57,886 bases of DNA from the NCBI GenBank assembly GCA_023473795.1, contig JAMCYS010000117.1, forward strand, positions 1-57,886, written 5' to 3'. Below the pieces are notes generated by a model. The model was given only the letters and a program-made list of their open reading frames with translations. It did no database searches and was not told the origin of the DNA. Positions within the stretch are counted from its first letter, which is position 1, and each line of letters opens with the position of its first letter. This document shows, piece after piece, positions 24,097-33,016 of the stretch. The DNA is from Chloroflexota bacterium (GTDB lineage: Bacteria > Chloroflexota > UBA6077 > FW602-bin22 > JAMCYS01). The position numbers and the translations under genes were made by a program.

Positions 24097-25326
24097 CTAC
24101 TTTACTTCCATCTGCACCGAGGCGTAGGGATACACGCCCACCTTGGCACCGGCGCCGTGGCGCGGCAGCAGCTCGGCCAGCACCTCGCCCCAATCCTTGC
24201 ACCAGATCACCTTCTCCTCAGCCCCCAGCTCCTGACGGTCGAGCTGCGAGAGGCGCGGCGCGAAGACGATGACCTTGTTCGCCTTGGCCAGGTTCTTCGC
24301 CCGCCCGCCGGGCTTCCAGTTGCGCCCGCCGAAGTCGGTGCCGAAGCGGCCCGACCACTGGTGGAGGTTCTGGCCCTCGTGCGAGTAGGTGATCAGCACC
24401 ACGTCGCCGCCCTCGCGCAGCGAGAGAGGCACGCACCACGTGGAACGGGCGAACTGGCTCTCGTCGGGGTAGCCGTTGATCACCAGCAGGTCGGCCTCAC
24501 GCACCGCCTCGGTGTAGTAGACCTCGCGCGCCTGCTTGGCGGCCTGGCGATGCTCGGCCACGAAGTCGCCCGCGTAAAGCCCCACTACCTCGCGCTTGTT
24601 GTTGAGGATCGCGTCCACCTTGAAGTGCAGGCCGGCCAGCCGGGCGCACTCCTCCAGGTCGAGACGAAACTCGTTGCCGTCCACCTTGCCCAAACCGGAG
24701 GTGGCGTGGCCCATGTACTTCTTGTGGTGGAAGTCGATGGTCTCCAGGCCGGAGATGCCGGGCATGATCAGCTTGCCGCCGCCGCCGAAGCCGGCGTTGG
24801 GGTGGGGAATGAGGCTGCCCACCGCGACCCGCAGATCGCAGCTGACGAACTCGCGGTTCACCCAGACGGGCGTGCCGTGGCTGGTGGCGCCGACGTTGAC
24901 CAGGTTGTCCCAGATGCTGTGGTTGTACACGTTGTACTTCTTGACGATCTCCTCGCCCAGCTTGGCGGCCAGCTCGGGATAGATGAGCGGCCGGTGGGTG
25001 CCTGGGGCGCAGAGGAAGCGGATGTGCCGGTCCTCGATGCCGCCCGCGTGCAGCTCCTCCAGCACGAAAGGCACGATGCGGCTGGCGGGCGTGGGCTTGG
25101 GCAGGTCGTCGAAGAGCACCACGACCTCCTTCTTGCCCCTGGCCAGCTCGGCCAGGCGCGGCGCGCCGATGGGGTTGAGCAGGGCGGCCCGCATCTGCTC
25201 GTCGTCGAGGGCCGGCAGGTCGTGGCCGGCCATCCGGCACTCCTTGATGTCCCAGTAGCCGGGAAAAGAAAGGTCGATCTCGTTGTCCCCGAACCAGGCG
25301 TTGACGCGAATGCTGATCTTCTGCAT
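24097..25326 (-). CDS. LarA-like nickel-pincer racemase family protein
   Basis: 409 residues with the Lar_N (DUF2088) domain and a C-terminal domain. Seen: VVVLFDDLPKPTPASRIVPF, FLCAPGTHRPLIYPELAAKL, YNHSIWDNLVNVGATSHG, and SLIPHPNAGFGGGGKLIMPG, which in LarA carry the histidines and the lysine that attach the nickel pincer cofactor. In lactate racemase the cofactor catalyses hydride transfer; paralogs act on other 2-hydroxy acids. The larB/C/E cofactor genes are not in this window. First gene of the operon with ACT and PaaK; GAGGAGG lies upstream of ATG 25326 at a longish distance. An aromatic 2-hydroxy acid is a reasonable substrate guess given paaK. Confidence 0.85.
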   Translation of the reverse strand: MQKISIRVNAWFGDNEIDLSFPGYWDIKECRMAGHDLPALDDEQMRAALLNPIGAPRLAELARGKKEVVVLFDDLPKPTPASRIVPFVLEELHAGGIEDRHIRFLCAPGTHRPLIYPELAAKLGEEIVKKYNVYNHSIWDNLVNVGATSHGTPVWVNREFVSCDLRVAVGSLIPHPNAGFGGGGKLIMPGISGLETIDFHHKKYMGHATSGLGKVDGNEFRLDLEECARLAGLHFKVDAILNNKREVVGLYAGDFVAEHRQAAKQAREVYYTEAVREADLLVINGYPDESQFARSTWCVPLSLREGGDVVLITYSHEGQNLHQWSGRFGTDFGGRNWKPGGRAKNLAKANKVIVFAPRLSQLDRQELGAEEKVIWCKDWGEVLAELLPRHGAGAKVGVYPYASVQMEVK

Positions 25327-25573
25327 GGCTAGTGAGGCGCCTCCTCGGCCGAAATGGACGGCGCCGCCCGTGCGGCAGGACGGCGCCGTGTGCCCCGATT
25401 GTAACCCATCCCGGCCCGCCAGGGAAGGACCCCTGCCGACGAGCCGACCATCCGGCCTGTGGCACAACCCTCGGGCGGGCTAGGACTTGATGAGCACCAG
25501 GCGCGGTGCTAAGATGGCATAAGCGCCAATGGCGCCGTCGCAGATTCTGGGGAGAATGAGGAGCGATAGAGCA

Positions 25574-26872
25574 ATGGATCTGCCAACCGATCTGCCAATG
25601 CCCAAAATGTACAAGATTCGCCAGCAGCTGGAAGTGCCGCAGGTCGAGGACGTCCCGGCCGCGGTGCGGGCCGAGCTGCGGCGCATCGGCATCGCCCAGC
25701 TGGTGAAGCCCGGCCAGCGCATCGCGTTGACGGCCGGCAGCCGGGGCATCGTCAATATCGTGCCCATCATCAAGACCACCGGCGAGGTCCTCAAGGAGCT
25801 GGGCGCCAAGCCGTTCGTCATCCCCACCATGGGCAGCCACGGCGGCGCCACCCCCGAGGGCCAGCGCAACGTGCTGAAGAACATCGGCATCACCGAGGAA
25901 TCGGTCGGCGTGCCTATCCTATCCTCGCTGGAAGTGGTGCAGATCGGCAAGACCGCCGACGGCGTGCCCGTCTACCTCGACAAGAACGCCTCCGAGGCCG
26001 ACGGCATTATCGTCATCGCCCGCGTCAAGCCGCACACCGACTTCGAGGGGCCGATCGAGAGCGGTCTGATGAAGATGATGGTGATCGGCCTGGGCAAGCA
26101 CAAGGGCGCGCTCGCCGCCCACCGCGGCGCCATGACCCGCGGCTTCCAGCACACCATCCCCTCCATCGCCCGCGTCGTGCTCAAGGAGGCGCCCATCGTC
26201 TGCGGCGTCGTCACCGTCGAGAACGCCTACGACGAGACGGCCAAGATCCAGGCGGTGAAGCGCGAGGAGGTGGAGGAGCGCGAGATGGAGCTGCTGGCCC
26301 TGGCCAAGCGGCTCTTCGCCCGCCTGCCTTTTCAGGAAATGGACATCCTGCTGGTGGACGAGCAGGGCAAGGACATCACCGGCGCCGGCATGGACCCCAA
26401 CGTGATCGGCCGCATCCAGAACCGGGCCTCGGAGGAGGCCGAGTGGCCGAAGATCACCCGCCTCATCACCCGCGACCTCACCGAGGCCACGCACGGCAAC
26501 GCCACCGGCATGGGCAAGGCCGACTTCACCACCCGGCGGCTGTTCGAGAAGATTGACTACGCCTCCACCTACATCAACTGCGTCACCGGCGGCGCCCCGG
26601 AGGGCGCCCGCATCCCGATGGTCTGCGACAGCGACAAGCAGGCCCTGATCTACGCCATGACCACCATCGGCGACAAGGACGAGAAGACCATGAAGCTGAT
26701 GTGGATCAAGAACACGCTGGAGCTGGAGGACATCTACGTCTCCGAGGACTTCCTGCCCGAGGTCAAGGCGCGGCCGGACCTGCGGGTGCTGGAGGGGCCG
26801 GTGGCGATGCAGTTCGACGGCGAAGGCTATCTGGTGGACAAGTTCCCGCGCCGCAAGCCCGGCGCCCACTAG
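25574..26872 (+). CDS. Second Lar_N (DUF2088) family protein
   Basis: About 432 residues. It shares the family pattern but belongs to a different subfamily from the divergent neighbour: RIALTAGSRGIVNIVPII, FVIPTMGSHGGATPEGQRNV, GIIVIARVKPHTDFEGPIES, GLMKMMVIGLGKHKGALAAH, and a C-terminal TGGAPEGARIPMVCDSDKQA. Conserved histidines and lysines at GSHGG, KPHTDF and GKHKG suggest metal or pincer-type chemistry, unproven. ATG 25574 follows GAGGAG by about eleven bases; ATG 25556 is an alternative. Promoters for this gene and the operon at 25326 must lie between them. Confidence 0.85.
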   Translation: MDLPTDLPMPKMYKIRQQLEVPQVEDVPAAVRAELRRIGIAQLVKPGQRIALTAGSRGIVNIVPIIKTTGEVLKELGAKPFVIPTMGSHGGATPEGQRNVLKNIGITEESVGVPILSSLEVVQIGKTADGVPVYLDKNASEADGIIVIARVKPHTDFEGPIESGLMKMMVIGLGKHKGALAAHRGAMTRGFQHTIPSIARVVLKEAPIVCGVVTVENAYDETAKIQAVKREEVEEREMELLALAKRLFARLPFQEMDILLVDEQGKDITGAGMDPNVIGRIQNRASEEAEWPKITRLITRDLTEATHGNATGMGKADFTTRRLFEKIDYASTYINCVTGGAPEGARIPMVCDSDKQALIYAMTTIGDKDEKTMKLMWIKNTLELEDIYVSEDFLPEVKARPDLRVLEGPVAMQFDGEGYLVDKFPRRKPGAH

Positions 26873-26906
26873 GGCGGAGCTAGGAACAACCACATAGGCT
26901 AATCAA

Positions 26907-26940
26907 GACGAAGAGCCCGCCGACCGGCGGGCTCTTCGTC
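26907..26940 (+). terminator. Rho-independent terminator-like hairpin
   Basis: A perfect 15-base-pair stem, GACGAAGAGCCCGCC (26907-26921) with GGCGGGCTCTTCGTC (26926-26940), loop GACC, 34 bases after the DUF2088 gene stop, followed by TTAT. Strong candidate terminator. Confidence 0.85.
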
Positions 26941-27054
26941 TTATCGCCACGCTTGCCGTGCCAGCTGCCCTTGCTTGCTATTCCGTCGACGACCTCGGAT
27001 AATACGTACTTGGACCAGTAGCTGCTCGCAGAAGTGGTGCAATTGAACCCAACG

Positions 27055-27273
27055 ATGCCCAGGGTGACCGCCCAGCAGGTCCTGCGGGTCATGCGGAAGG
27101 ACGGCTGGACAGAAGTGCGACGCAGTGGCTCGCACGTCTCGCTTAGGCATCCCAGCAAACCCGGACTGGTCGTGATCCCCATGCACTCGGCGAGGACCGT
27201 CCGCCTGGGAACGCTGGCCAAGATTCTCAAGGATGCCGGCTTGACGGTGGATGAGTTCAGGAGGTTACTGTGA
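27055..27273 (+). CDS. hicA: HicA-type mRNA interferase toxin
   Basis: 72 residues of the HicA/YcfA fold (double-stranded-RNA-binding-like). VTAQQVLRVMRKDGWTEVRR leads to the catalytic GSHVSLRHP, whose histidine is the family active site, then VVIPMHSARTVRLGTLAKIL and a C-terminal AGLTVDEFRRLL. HicA cleaves mRNA when free of HicB. ATG 27055 gives the usual family start; upstream GTG codons would add six or seven residues. Overlaps hicB by four bases. Confidence 0.92.
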   Translation: MPRVTAQQVLRVMRKDGWTEVRRSGSHVSLRHPSKPGLVVIPMHSARTVRLGTLAKILKDAGLTVDEFRRLL

Positions 27274-27506
27274 AGGAATACTCAGTCATACTGCTGCCCG
27301 ACCCGGAAGAAGGCGGTTTCACGGTGACCGTCCCTGCCCTCCCAGGGATCACTACCGAGGGCGATACCGAGGAGGAAGCTCTGGCCAACGCGCGCGACGC
27401 GATCGAATTGTACCTGCAGAGTCTGGCCGAACTGGGGGAAGCCGCACCGTCCGAAATGGCGCACGCGCGTCTGGTCACAGTACGGGTTTCCAGCCCAGCG
27501 GCCTGA
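27270..27506 (+). CDS. hicB: HicB-family antitoxin
   Basis: 78 residues: YSVILLPDPEEGGFTVTVPA, LPGITTEGDTEEEALANARD and AIELYLQSL form the partial RNase-H-like HicB fold that neutralises HicA. No C-terminal ribbon-helix-helix or HTH domain is present, so it is the short form and may need no DNA binding for toxin neutralisation. The GTG start overlaps hicA as GTGA, the classical toxin-first arrangement of this system. Confidence 0.92.
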   Translation: MKEYSVILLPDPEEGGFTVTVPALPGITTEGDTEEEALANARDAIELYLQSLAELGEAAPSEMAHARLVTVRVSSPAA

Positions 27507-27600
27507 TGCCAATGGTCTTCTCCGGCGACAATGCGACTGGCCGGCCTTCGTGTACAGGCTGGCGTCAGGGGGCGCCGTAGACAGGCGCAGAGTCAGGCCA

Positions 27601-28884
27601 CTAGGCGAGGGGATAGCGGCCGCGGCGGCGAAGGGTCTCGTACATGGCCAGGACGTTGGCCACCGGCACGCCGGCCTGGACGTTGTGCACGGTGTTGAAG
27701 ACGAAGCCACCCCCCGGCCCGAATACCCGTAGGCGCTCCGCCACTTCGGCGCTTACTTCCTCTGGCGTGCCAAAGGGCAGCGTGCGTTGCGTGTCCACCC
27801 CGCCTCCCCAGAAGACGACCCGTTCGCCGTAGGTGCGCTTGAGGAAACAAGGGTCCATGCCGGCGGCCGAGCACTGCACCGGGTTGAGGACATCGAAGCC
27901 GGCGGCGACGATGTCCTCCAGCAGCGCCACAACCGAGCCGCAAGTGTGGATGAACGTCTTCCAGCGGGTGTGGGCATGAATCCAGCCGTTCAGCTGCTTG
28001 TGGAAGGGTTGGTACAGCTCCCGGTAGGTCCGCGGCGAGACGAAGGGCCCCGTCTGGGTGCCGAAGTCCGTGCCTGAGACCATTAGCACGGCGATCCGCT
28101 CGCCCACCGCCGCGTGCAGACGCTCCAGATTGGCCAGGGCGATCTCGCACTGCCGCTCGAAGAGCCGGTAGACGAAGTCGCGGCGGGTGGCGGTGCTCAT
28201 GTACCACTCGGCCACATCGCGGATGCCCTTGGGGTGCTTGAGCCAGGGCGCGGGCACCTGCGCCACGTCGCCGAAGGCCAGGCCGGGGAAGCTGGCCAGG
28301 ATGGCCCGGTCGGTGGTGTAGAGGCGCTCGGCCTCGGCGGCGTAGTAGGCCAGGTCGTCGTCGGAGGCGGGGCCGAACTCCTCCAGGTTGTCCGCCAGGT
28401 TCTCCTGCCAGTCGTCCAGCGGCTCCTGACGGATGATGGCGTCGAAGTAGAAGCCGCCGGCGGGCATGCGGCCGCTGGGCGGGGCACTCTTGTCGCCCCG
28501 CGGGTACATTAGAATCTCGCCGTTGGACTCGGGCTCGGTGTTGAAGCCGGCCGGGACCAGCACCGGCGTCCCGTCGAAGGTCGTCCAGGGCCGCCAGCCC
28601 TCGTTGCGGTAGCCGAACAGCGTCTCCCGCTTGCCCAGGGCCACCACGTCCGTGCCCAGGCGCGCCGCCAGGTCGGGCGCGATCTCGCCCAGCATCTGGT
28701 AGGGCTCCACCACCTTGACGGGCCTGCCGGGCTCGTCCAGGCCGAGCGCCTGGCGCAGGGCATAGACGTTGCTGACGTGCATCCCCGTGACGCCGCTGCC
28801 GCCCAGGTCCAGCGGCACGCGGTCCGGCTCGCGATGGCTCAGCGCCAGCTCCACCCGCTGGCGGGAGGTAAGGGAGGTAACCAT
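27601..28884 (-). CDS. Uroporphyrinogen-decarboxylase-family protein (corrinoid methyltransferase type)
   Basis: 427 residues with a URO-D-like TIM barrel. The N terminus TSRQRVELALSHREPDRVPL is typical of the MtaA/CmuA-like branch. Further landmarks are VLMVSGTDFGTQTGPFVSP, FIHTCGSVVALLEDIVAAGF (zinc ligand region H-x-C), VLNPVQCSAAGMDP and VFWGGGVDTQRTLPFGTPEE. This branch generally transfers methyl groups between corrinoid proteins and thiols or demethylates substrates, rather than making coproporphyrinogen. Substrate unknown. A TPP-enzyme remnant lies immediately upstream. Confidence 0.88.
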   Translation of the reverse strand: MVTSLTSRQRVELALSHREPDRVPLDLGGSGVTGMHVSNVYALRQALGLDEPGRPVKVVEPYQMLGEIAPDLAARLGTDVVALGKRETLFGYRNEGWRPWTTFDGTPVLVPAGFNTEPESNGEILMYPRGDKSAPPSGRMPAGGFYFDAIIRQEPLDDWQENLADNLEEFGPASDDDLAYYAAEAERLYTTDRAILASFPGLAFGDVAQVPAPWLKHPKGIRDVAEWYMSTATRRDFVYRLFERQCEIALANLERLHAAVGERIAVLMVSGTDFGTQTGPFVSPRTYRELYQPFHKQLNGWIHAHTRWKTFIHTCGSVVALLEDIVAAGFDVLNPVQCSAAGMDPCFLKRTYGERVVFWGGGVDTQRTLPFGTPEEVSAEVAERLRVFGPGGGFVFNTVHNVQAGVPVANVLAMYETLRRRGRYPLA

Positions 28885-28889
28885 GCCGC

Positions 28890-29055
28890 CTACCCCGCTT
28901 CCATGCCACCTGGCAGCTCACCCAGGCGGCGGTAGTAATCCTTGAAGCCCCACGAGTAGTCCCAGGGGCCGACCACGAACTCGACCACCGCGGGCTGACC
29001 CGCTTGGTTGGCGGCTAGAGCCCGCTCCAGGGCCGAGCGGATGTCGCCCGCCTGC
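28890..29055 (-). pseudogene. TPP-dependent enzyme, C-terminal remnant
   Basis: About 50 residues, IRSALERALAANQAGQPAVV, then EFVVGPWDYSWGFKDYYRRL and a TAG stop, match the end of acetolactate-synthase-like thiamine-pyrophosphate enzymes (RAL...GKPAVVEVVVDP). The sequence matching the family stops where a MITE-like element begins at 29056, so the remaining gene was deleted or replaced. No start signal is left. Confidence 0.6.
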
Positions 29056-29196
29056 CCTGTCATGCCGAGGGTCGTCGCACCGGCCCGAAGCATCCCCTGG
29101 CGCCGGCAGGCGAGCCTCCGCCGCAGCGACCACATGGTTCAGAGCGGAGCGAAGGAGGAGATGCTTCGCTCGCTATGTTCGCTTCAGCATGACAGG
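29056..29196. repeat. MITE-like element, 141 bp, perfect 10-bp ends
   Basis: CCTGTCATGC (29056-29065) and GCATGACAGG (29187-29196) are exact inverted repeats. Inside, GAAGCATC near 29088 and GATGCTTC near 29160 form a second inverted pair. Size and end sequences match the element at 3379-3522. It marks the truncation point of the TPP-enzyme remnant. Between it and 29282 nothing else is recognised. Confidence 0.65.
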
Positions 29197-29282
29197 CCAT
29201 TGTCGTCTATGTTGGTCGCCCGCGAAAGTGTCCGCATGATTCTTGGCAACTAACCCCACGCCGGTCTCTGGCCGCCCGTATC

Positions 29283-30991
29283 TCACCCCCTTGGCACGAC
29301 GGGCAGGGTCACCCGCGTCGGGCGCGGGCCGTCGTGGAACACGGTCTGCCGGGCCGTGACGAAGGCGCTGTCCTCCCAGTAGTCCCGCCCCGTGTTGTGG
29401 TTGCGGTCGTAGTTCGGGAAATCGCTGGACGAGATGTCCAGACGGAGACGGTGCCCGGCCAGGAACAAGTTGCTGGTCGGCGTCATCTTCATAGTGTACT
29501 CGTAGACTCGACCTGGCGTCAGAAAGGAAGGGGCTTCGTAGGACTCGCGGTAGCGGGCGCGTACGATGCCCCGGCTCACGTCCACGGCGAACCCATCCGG
29601 ATGCACGTCCACCAAGCGCACTGCCCAGTCGGTGTCCGGGGCCGAAGAGGCGGCGTGGAGCTTCAAGACCGGCTGGCCGGTGACCTCCAGGGCCCGCTCC
29701 AGTGGCGGCGTCTGTAGCAGAGCACATCCCGGCGGTCGTCGTGCAGGCGCACGTCGCCCGGGGCGGCGTGGCCGTTGAGGTTGTGCAGGCTCATCAGGGG
29801 GTCGCGCGGGTCGTAGAGGAAGCCGTCGGGCTCCTCCGCCGCCGGCTGCTCGGGGCTCAAGAAGCCGTCGCCCGCCGGGGTATTGGCCCGGCCACCGCTG
29901 TGGCAGTAGAAGTCTGTGGGGATGGCGCGGGCAAGCGGCCACTCGTCCTCGTCGTGCCACCTGTTCTCGCCCATCACGAAGAGGCGCACCGGCGGCTCGT
30001 CCATCACGCCGCCGTCGCCGCCCTTCAGCCAGTAGTCGAACCAGCGCGCGGCGACCGTGGGGAAGGACAGCTCGGCCTCAGGGCCGAAGTCCATCACCCC
30101 CACCTTGCGGAAGAAGGCGAAGCCGTGCGTCCAGGGCCCCACCATCAGCTTCTGGCCACGCCTGGCCCTCGCCGAGCGACCGCTCTTCACCATCTCAGAA
30201 TAGAGGCCGACGGTGCCGTTCAGACGGTCGTACCAGCCGGTGGCGTGGAAGATCGGCGCGTCGATTTCGGGACACTGCTCGGCGAAGCGGAACCAGTCCT
30301 CGTGGTGGTGGGAGAGCCAGTCCTTCTTGAAGCCGGCCAGGGCGCTTTCGGGCAGGTCGGCGAGGGGCGTGAACCAGAGCGACTTGGCCCGCTCAAAGGT
30401 GGCCCAGCGCCTTTTGGCTTCGGCGGCGGCCTGCGGGCCGGGCAGACCCAGGCGCCGCCGCGACTCCGGCACCAGCTCGTTCAGCAGCCATTGCAGCTGG
30501 CGGTCGCGGGCGAAGATGCCCAGCCAGGTGCCCCGCGAATCGGGGATCATGCCACCAGCAAACATCGCCCGCAAGTGCGGCGGCCGCGTCGGCGCCAGCT
30601 TCCATTGGGTCCAGGCCAGGTAAGACACCCCGAAGGTGCCCACCTCGCCGGTCGAGCCCGGCAACCCGGCCGCCCACTCCACCGAGTCGTAGCCGTCGGC
30701 CACGCAGGCGTTGCCGCGCGTGGGCGAGTAGTAGGGGTCGAACTCGCCCTCGGAGGCGAAGCGCCCGCGCACGTCTTGCACCACCACGACGTAGCCGTGG
30801 GCCGCCAGTTCCTCCACCCGGTCCGCCTGGGCCGTGAGCCGCTTGTCGTAGGTGGTCCGGGCCAACAGCACGGGGAAGGGGCCGTCCGCCAGCGGCCGGT
30901 AGACGTCGGCCCGCAGAAGCGTGCCGTCGCGCATCCGCGCCGGCAGGTCGGATGCCTTCGTGACCCGATATAGCAGCTCTATGGTTACCAT
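29283..30991 (-). pseudogene. CocE/NonD family hydrolase, one-base frameshift
   Basis: Serine hydrolase of the X-Pro dipeptidyl-peptidase/cocaine-esterase group, about 569 residues if repaired. N-terminal catalytic domain: MRDGTLLRADVYRPLADGPF, YVVVVQDVRGRFASEGEF, VGTFGVSYLAWTQWKLAP (nucleophile), MVGPWTHGFAFFRKVG (histidine). The C-terminal jelly roll reads LKLHAASSAPDTDWAVRLVD and SSSDFPNYDRNHNTG. At about 29713 one C appears missing: DVLCY should continue QTPPLERALEVTG, but the frame shifts. The 5' 1,104 bases are exactly repeated at 31913-33016. It may be a true pseudogene or an assembly error. Confidence 0.8.
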
Positions 30992-31912
30992 GTGTCCCGA
31001 CTTATCCTCCGCTGGGGCTAGGTTACGTTACTGCTTCGCGACTGGAACCATCTCAAGATGGATGCTCTCGCCCAACCGCCGTCCGTCCGGCAGAGAGTAC
31101 ATTCCCGCGATCAATTCGTACTGTCCATCAGCCGTAGAGGGAGGGACTTTGAGCTCGTACGTCTCTTTGAGAATTTGTCCCACTCGCCAGCGTGAGGTGG
31201 GGTAAAGGCCGGCGTAAGGTTGATGGTCCAGTTGCGCCAGCAAGCGTTGGTCCGCTGCTGCTCCCTCCGGGCGCAACAGTTGCACGAACACCGTGTAGTC
31301 GGCGGCCAGGTTGCGGTTCGCCCGCCAATAGAGCGTGACCCGCAGCGCCTCGCCCGGCCGCACTGACTGCTGGTCCAGGTCATAGCCTAGTAGGGTTACT
31401 TGCCCATCAAGGCTGGCCGCCAACTGGTGTTGTGCCCGGCCGGCGTATACCGAGGCGAGGTTGGGGCTGCCTCTGAACAGCAGTCCGGCAAAACCGACCG
31501 CGAGTCGCGCTGCCTGGTCTCTATCGCCAGCCAGCGGCACCACAATCTCTAACAGCGTCGTACCATCGGCCATGTCGCGATACTGGTTGGACCAAAGGAA
31601 GCCGAAGAGAACCAGATGCTCCCCTTCGGGCTGGCTGGCCGCGAAGCCGCGCAGGCGCAGCGTGGCGTCTCCTACCGGCACGGCGTAGCGGCTCTCGGGC
31701 TCCAGCTGCCAGCCGTTGGCCCGGTAACAGGTCGGCGGGTTGTGGTAGAACATGTTCCAGTCGGCACTCGCCAGCAGCCGCAGCCAGAGCATCTCGCCCC
31801 GTTCGTTCGTGTAGCGGCGTAGCACGTGCTGCTTCGCCCCTAGCGTTAGACTCTCAGTATCGCCGTCCGGTTCGTCCACGCCCCGCCACTCGCCTAGCTG
31901 GCGTGGCAGACT
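29888..31912. repeat. Tandem duplication, unit 1 (2,025 bp)
   Basis: Sequence 29888-31913 recurs at 31913-33938 with offset 2,025; all parts compared by eye, including every overlapping translated frame, are identical. The last C of unit 1 is the first C of unit 2. It covers the 5' two thirds of the CocE gene and the 3' part of the EpsI gene. Confidence 0.95.
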
Positions 31913-33016
31913 CCGGCCACCGCTGTGGCAGTAGAAGTCTGTGGGGATGGCGCGGGCAAGCGGCCACTCGTCCTCGTCGTGCCACCTGTTCTCGCCCATC
32001 ACGAAGAGGCGCACCGGCGGCTCGTCCATCACGCCGCCGTCGCCGCCCTTCAGCCAGTAGTCGAACCAGCGCGCGGCGACCGTGGGGAAGGACAGCTCGG
32101 CCTCAGGGCCGAAGTCCATCACCCCCACCTTGCGGAAGAAGGCGAAGCCGTGCGTCCAGGGCCCCACCATCAGCTTCTGGCCACGCCTGGCCCTCGCCGA
32201 GCGACCGCTCTTCACCATCTCAGAATAGAGGCCGACGGTGCCGTTCAGACGGTCGTACCAGCCGGTGGCGTGGAAGATCGGCGCGTCGATTTCGGGACAC
32301 TGCTCGGCGAAGCGGAACCAGTCCTCGTGGTGGTGGGAGAGCCAGTCCTTCTTGAAGCCGGCCAGGGCGCTTTCGGGCAGGTCGGCGAGGGGCGTGAACC
32401 AGAGCGACTTGGCCCGCTCAAAGGTGGCCCAGCGCCTTTTGGCTTCGGCGGCGGCCTGCGGGCCGGGCAGACCCAGGCGCCGCCGCGACTCCGGCACCAG
32501 CTCGTTCAGCAGCCATTGCAGCTGGCGGTCGCGGGCGAAGATGCCCAGCCAGGTGCCCCGCGAATCGGGGATCATGCCACCAGCAAACATCGCCCGCAAG
32601 TGCGGCGGCCGCGTCGGCGCCAGCTTCCATTGGGTCCAGGCCAGGTAAGACACCCCGAAGGTGCCCACCTCGCCGGTCGAGCCCGGCAACCCGGCCGCCC
32701 ACTCCACCGAGTCGTAGCCGTCGGCCACGCAGGCGTTGCCGCGCGTGGGCGAGTAGTAGGGGTCGAACTCGCCCTCGGAGGCGAAGCGCCCGCGCACGTC
32801 TTGCACCACCACGACGTAGCCGTGGGCCGCCAGTTCCTCCACCCGGTCCGCCTGGGCCGTGAGCCGCTTGTCGTAGGTGGTCCGGGCCAACAGCACGGGG
32901 AAGGGGCCGTCCGCCAGCGGCCGGTAGACGTCGGCCCGCAGAAGCGTGCCGTCGCGCATCCGCGCCGGCAGGTCGGATGCCTTCGTGACCCGATATAGCA
33001 GCTCTATGGTTACCAT
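31028..33016 (-). CDS. In-frame CocE-EpsI chimera created by duplication
   Basis: 662 codons. The first 368 are the CocE/NonD catalytic region, identical to the copy starting at 30991, up to FYCHSGGR. From SLPRQLGEWRG onward, 294 codons are the EpsI sensor region and its beta-sandwich tail, identical to the copy at 33053. The junction keeps frame by chance. The chimera has the hydrolase nucleophile and histidine motifs but lacks the CocE jelly-roll domain, and the EpsI half lacks its membrane anchor. A folded, functional product is doubtful. It could be transcribed from the exosortase operon. Confidence 0.75.
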   Translation of the reverse strand: MVTIELLYRVTKASDLPARMRDGTLLRADVYRPLADGPFPVLLARTTYDKRLTAQADRVEELAAHGYVVVVQDVRGRFASEGEFDPYYSPTRGNACVADGYDSVEWAAGLPGSTGEVGTFGVSYLAWTQWKLAPTRPPHLRAMFAGGMIPDSRGTWLGIFARDRQLQWLLNELVPESRRRLGLPGPQAAAEAKRRWATFERAKSLWFTPLADLPESALAGFKKDWLSHHHEDWFRFAEQCPEIDAPIFHATGWYDRLNGTVGLYSEMVKSGRSARARRGQKLMVGPWTHGFAFFRKVGVMDFGPEAELSFPTVAARWFDYWLKGGDGGVMDEPPVRLFVMGENRWHDEDEWPLARAIPTDFYCHSGGRSLPRQLGEWRGVDEPDGDTESLTLGAKQHVLRRYTNERGEMLWLRLLASADWNMFYHNPPTCYRANGWQLEPESRYAVPVGDATLRLRGFAASQPEGEHLVLFGFLWSNQYRDMADGTTLLEIVVPLAGDRDQAARLAVGFAGLLFRGSPNLASVYAGRAQHQLAASLDGQVTLLGYDLDQQSVRPGEALRVTLYWRANRNLAADYTVFVQLLRPEGAAADQRLLAQLDHQPYAGLYPTSRWRVGQILKETYELKVPPSTADGQYELIAGMYSLPDGRRLGESIHLEMVPVAKQ

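Noticed and set aside
23767-25332. A 521-codon plus-strand frame opposite the ACT and LarA-like genes
   Set aside because: Mirror of two well-supported genes; no domain or ribosome binding site.
30213-32648. Two separate paralogous hydrolase genes
   Set aside because: The copies are identical with a constant 2,025-base offset, so they are one duplicated segment rather than diverged paralogs.
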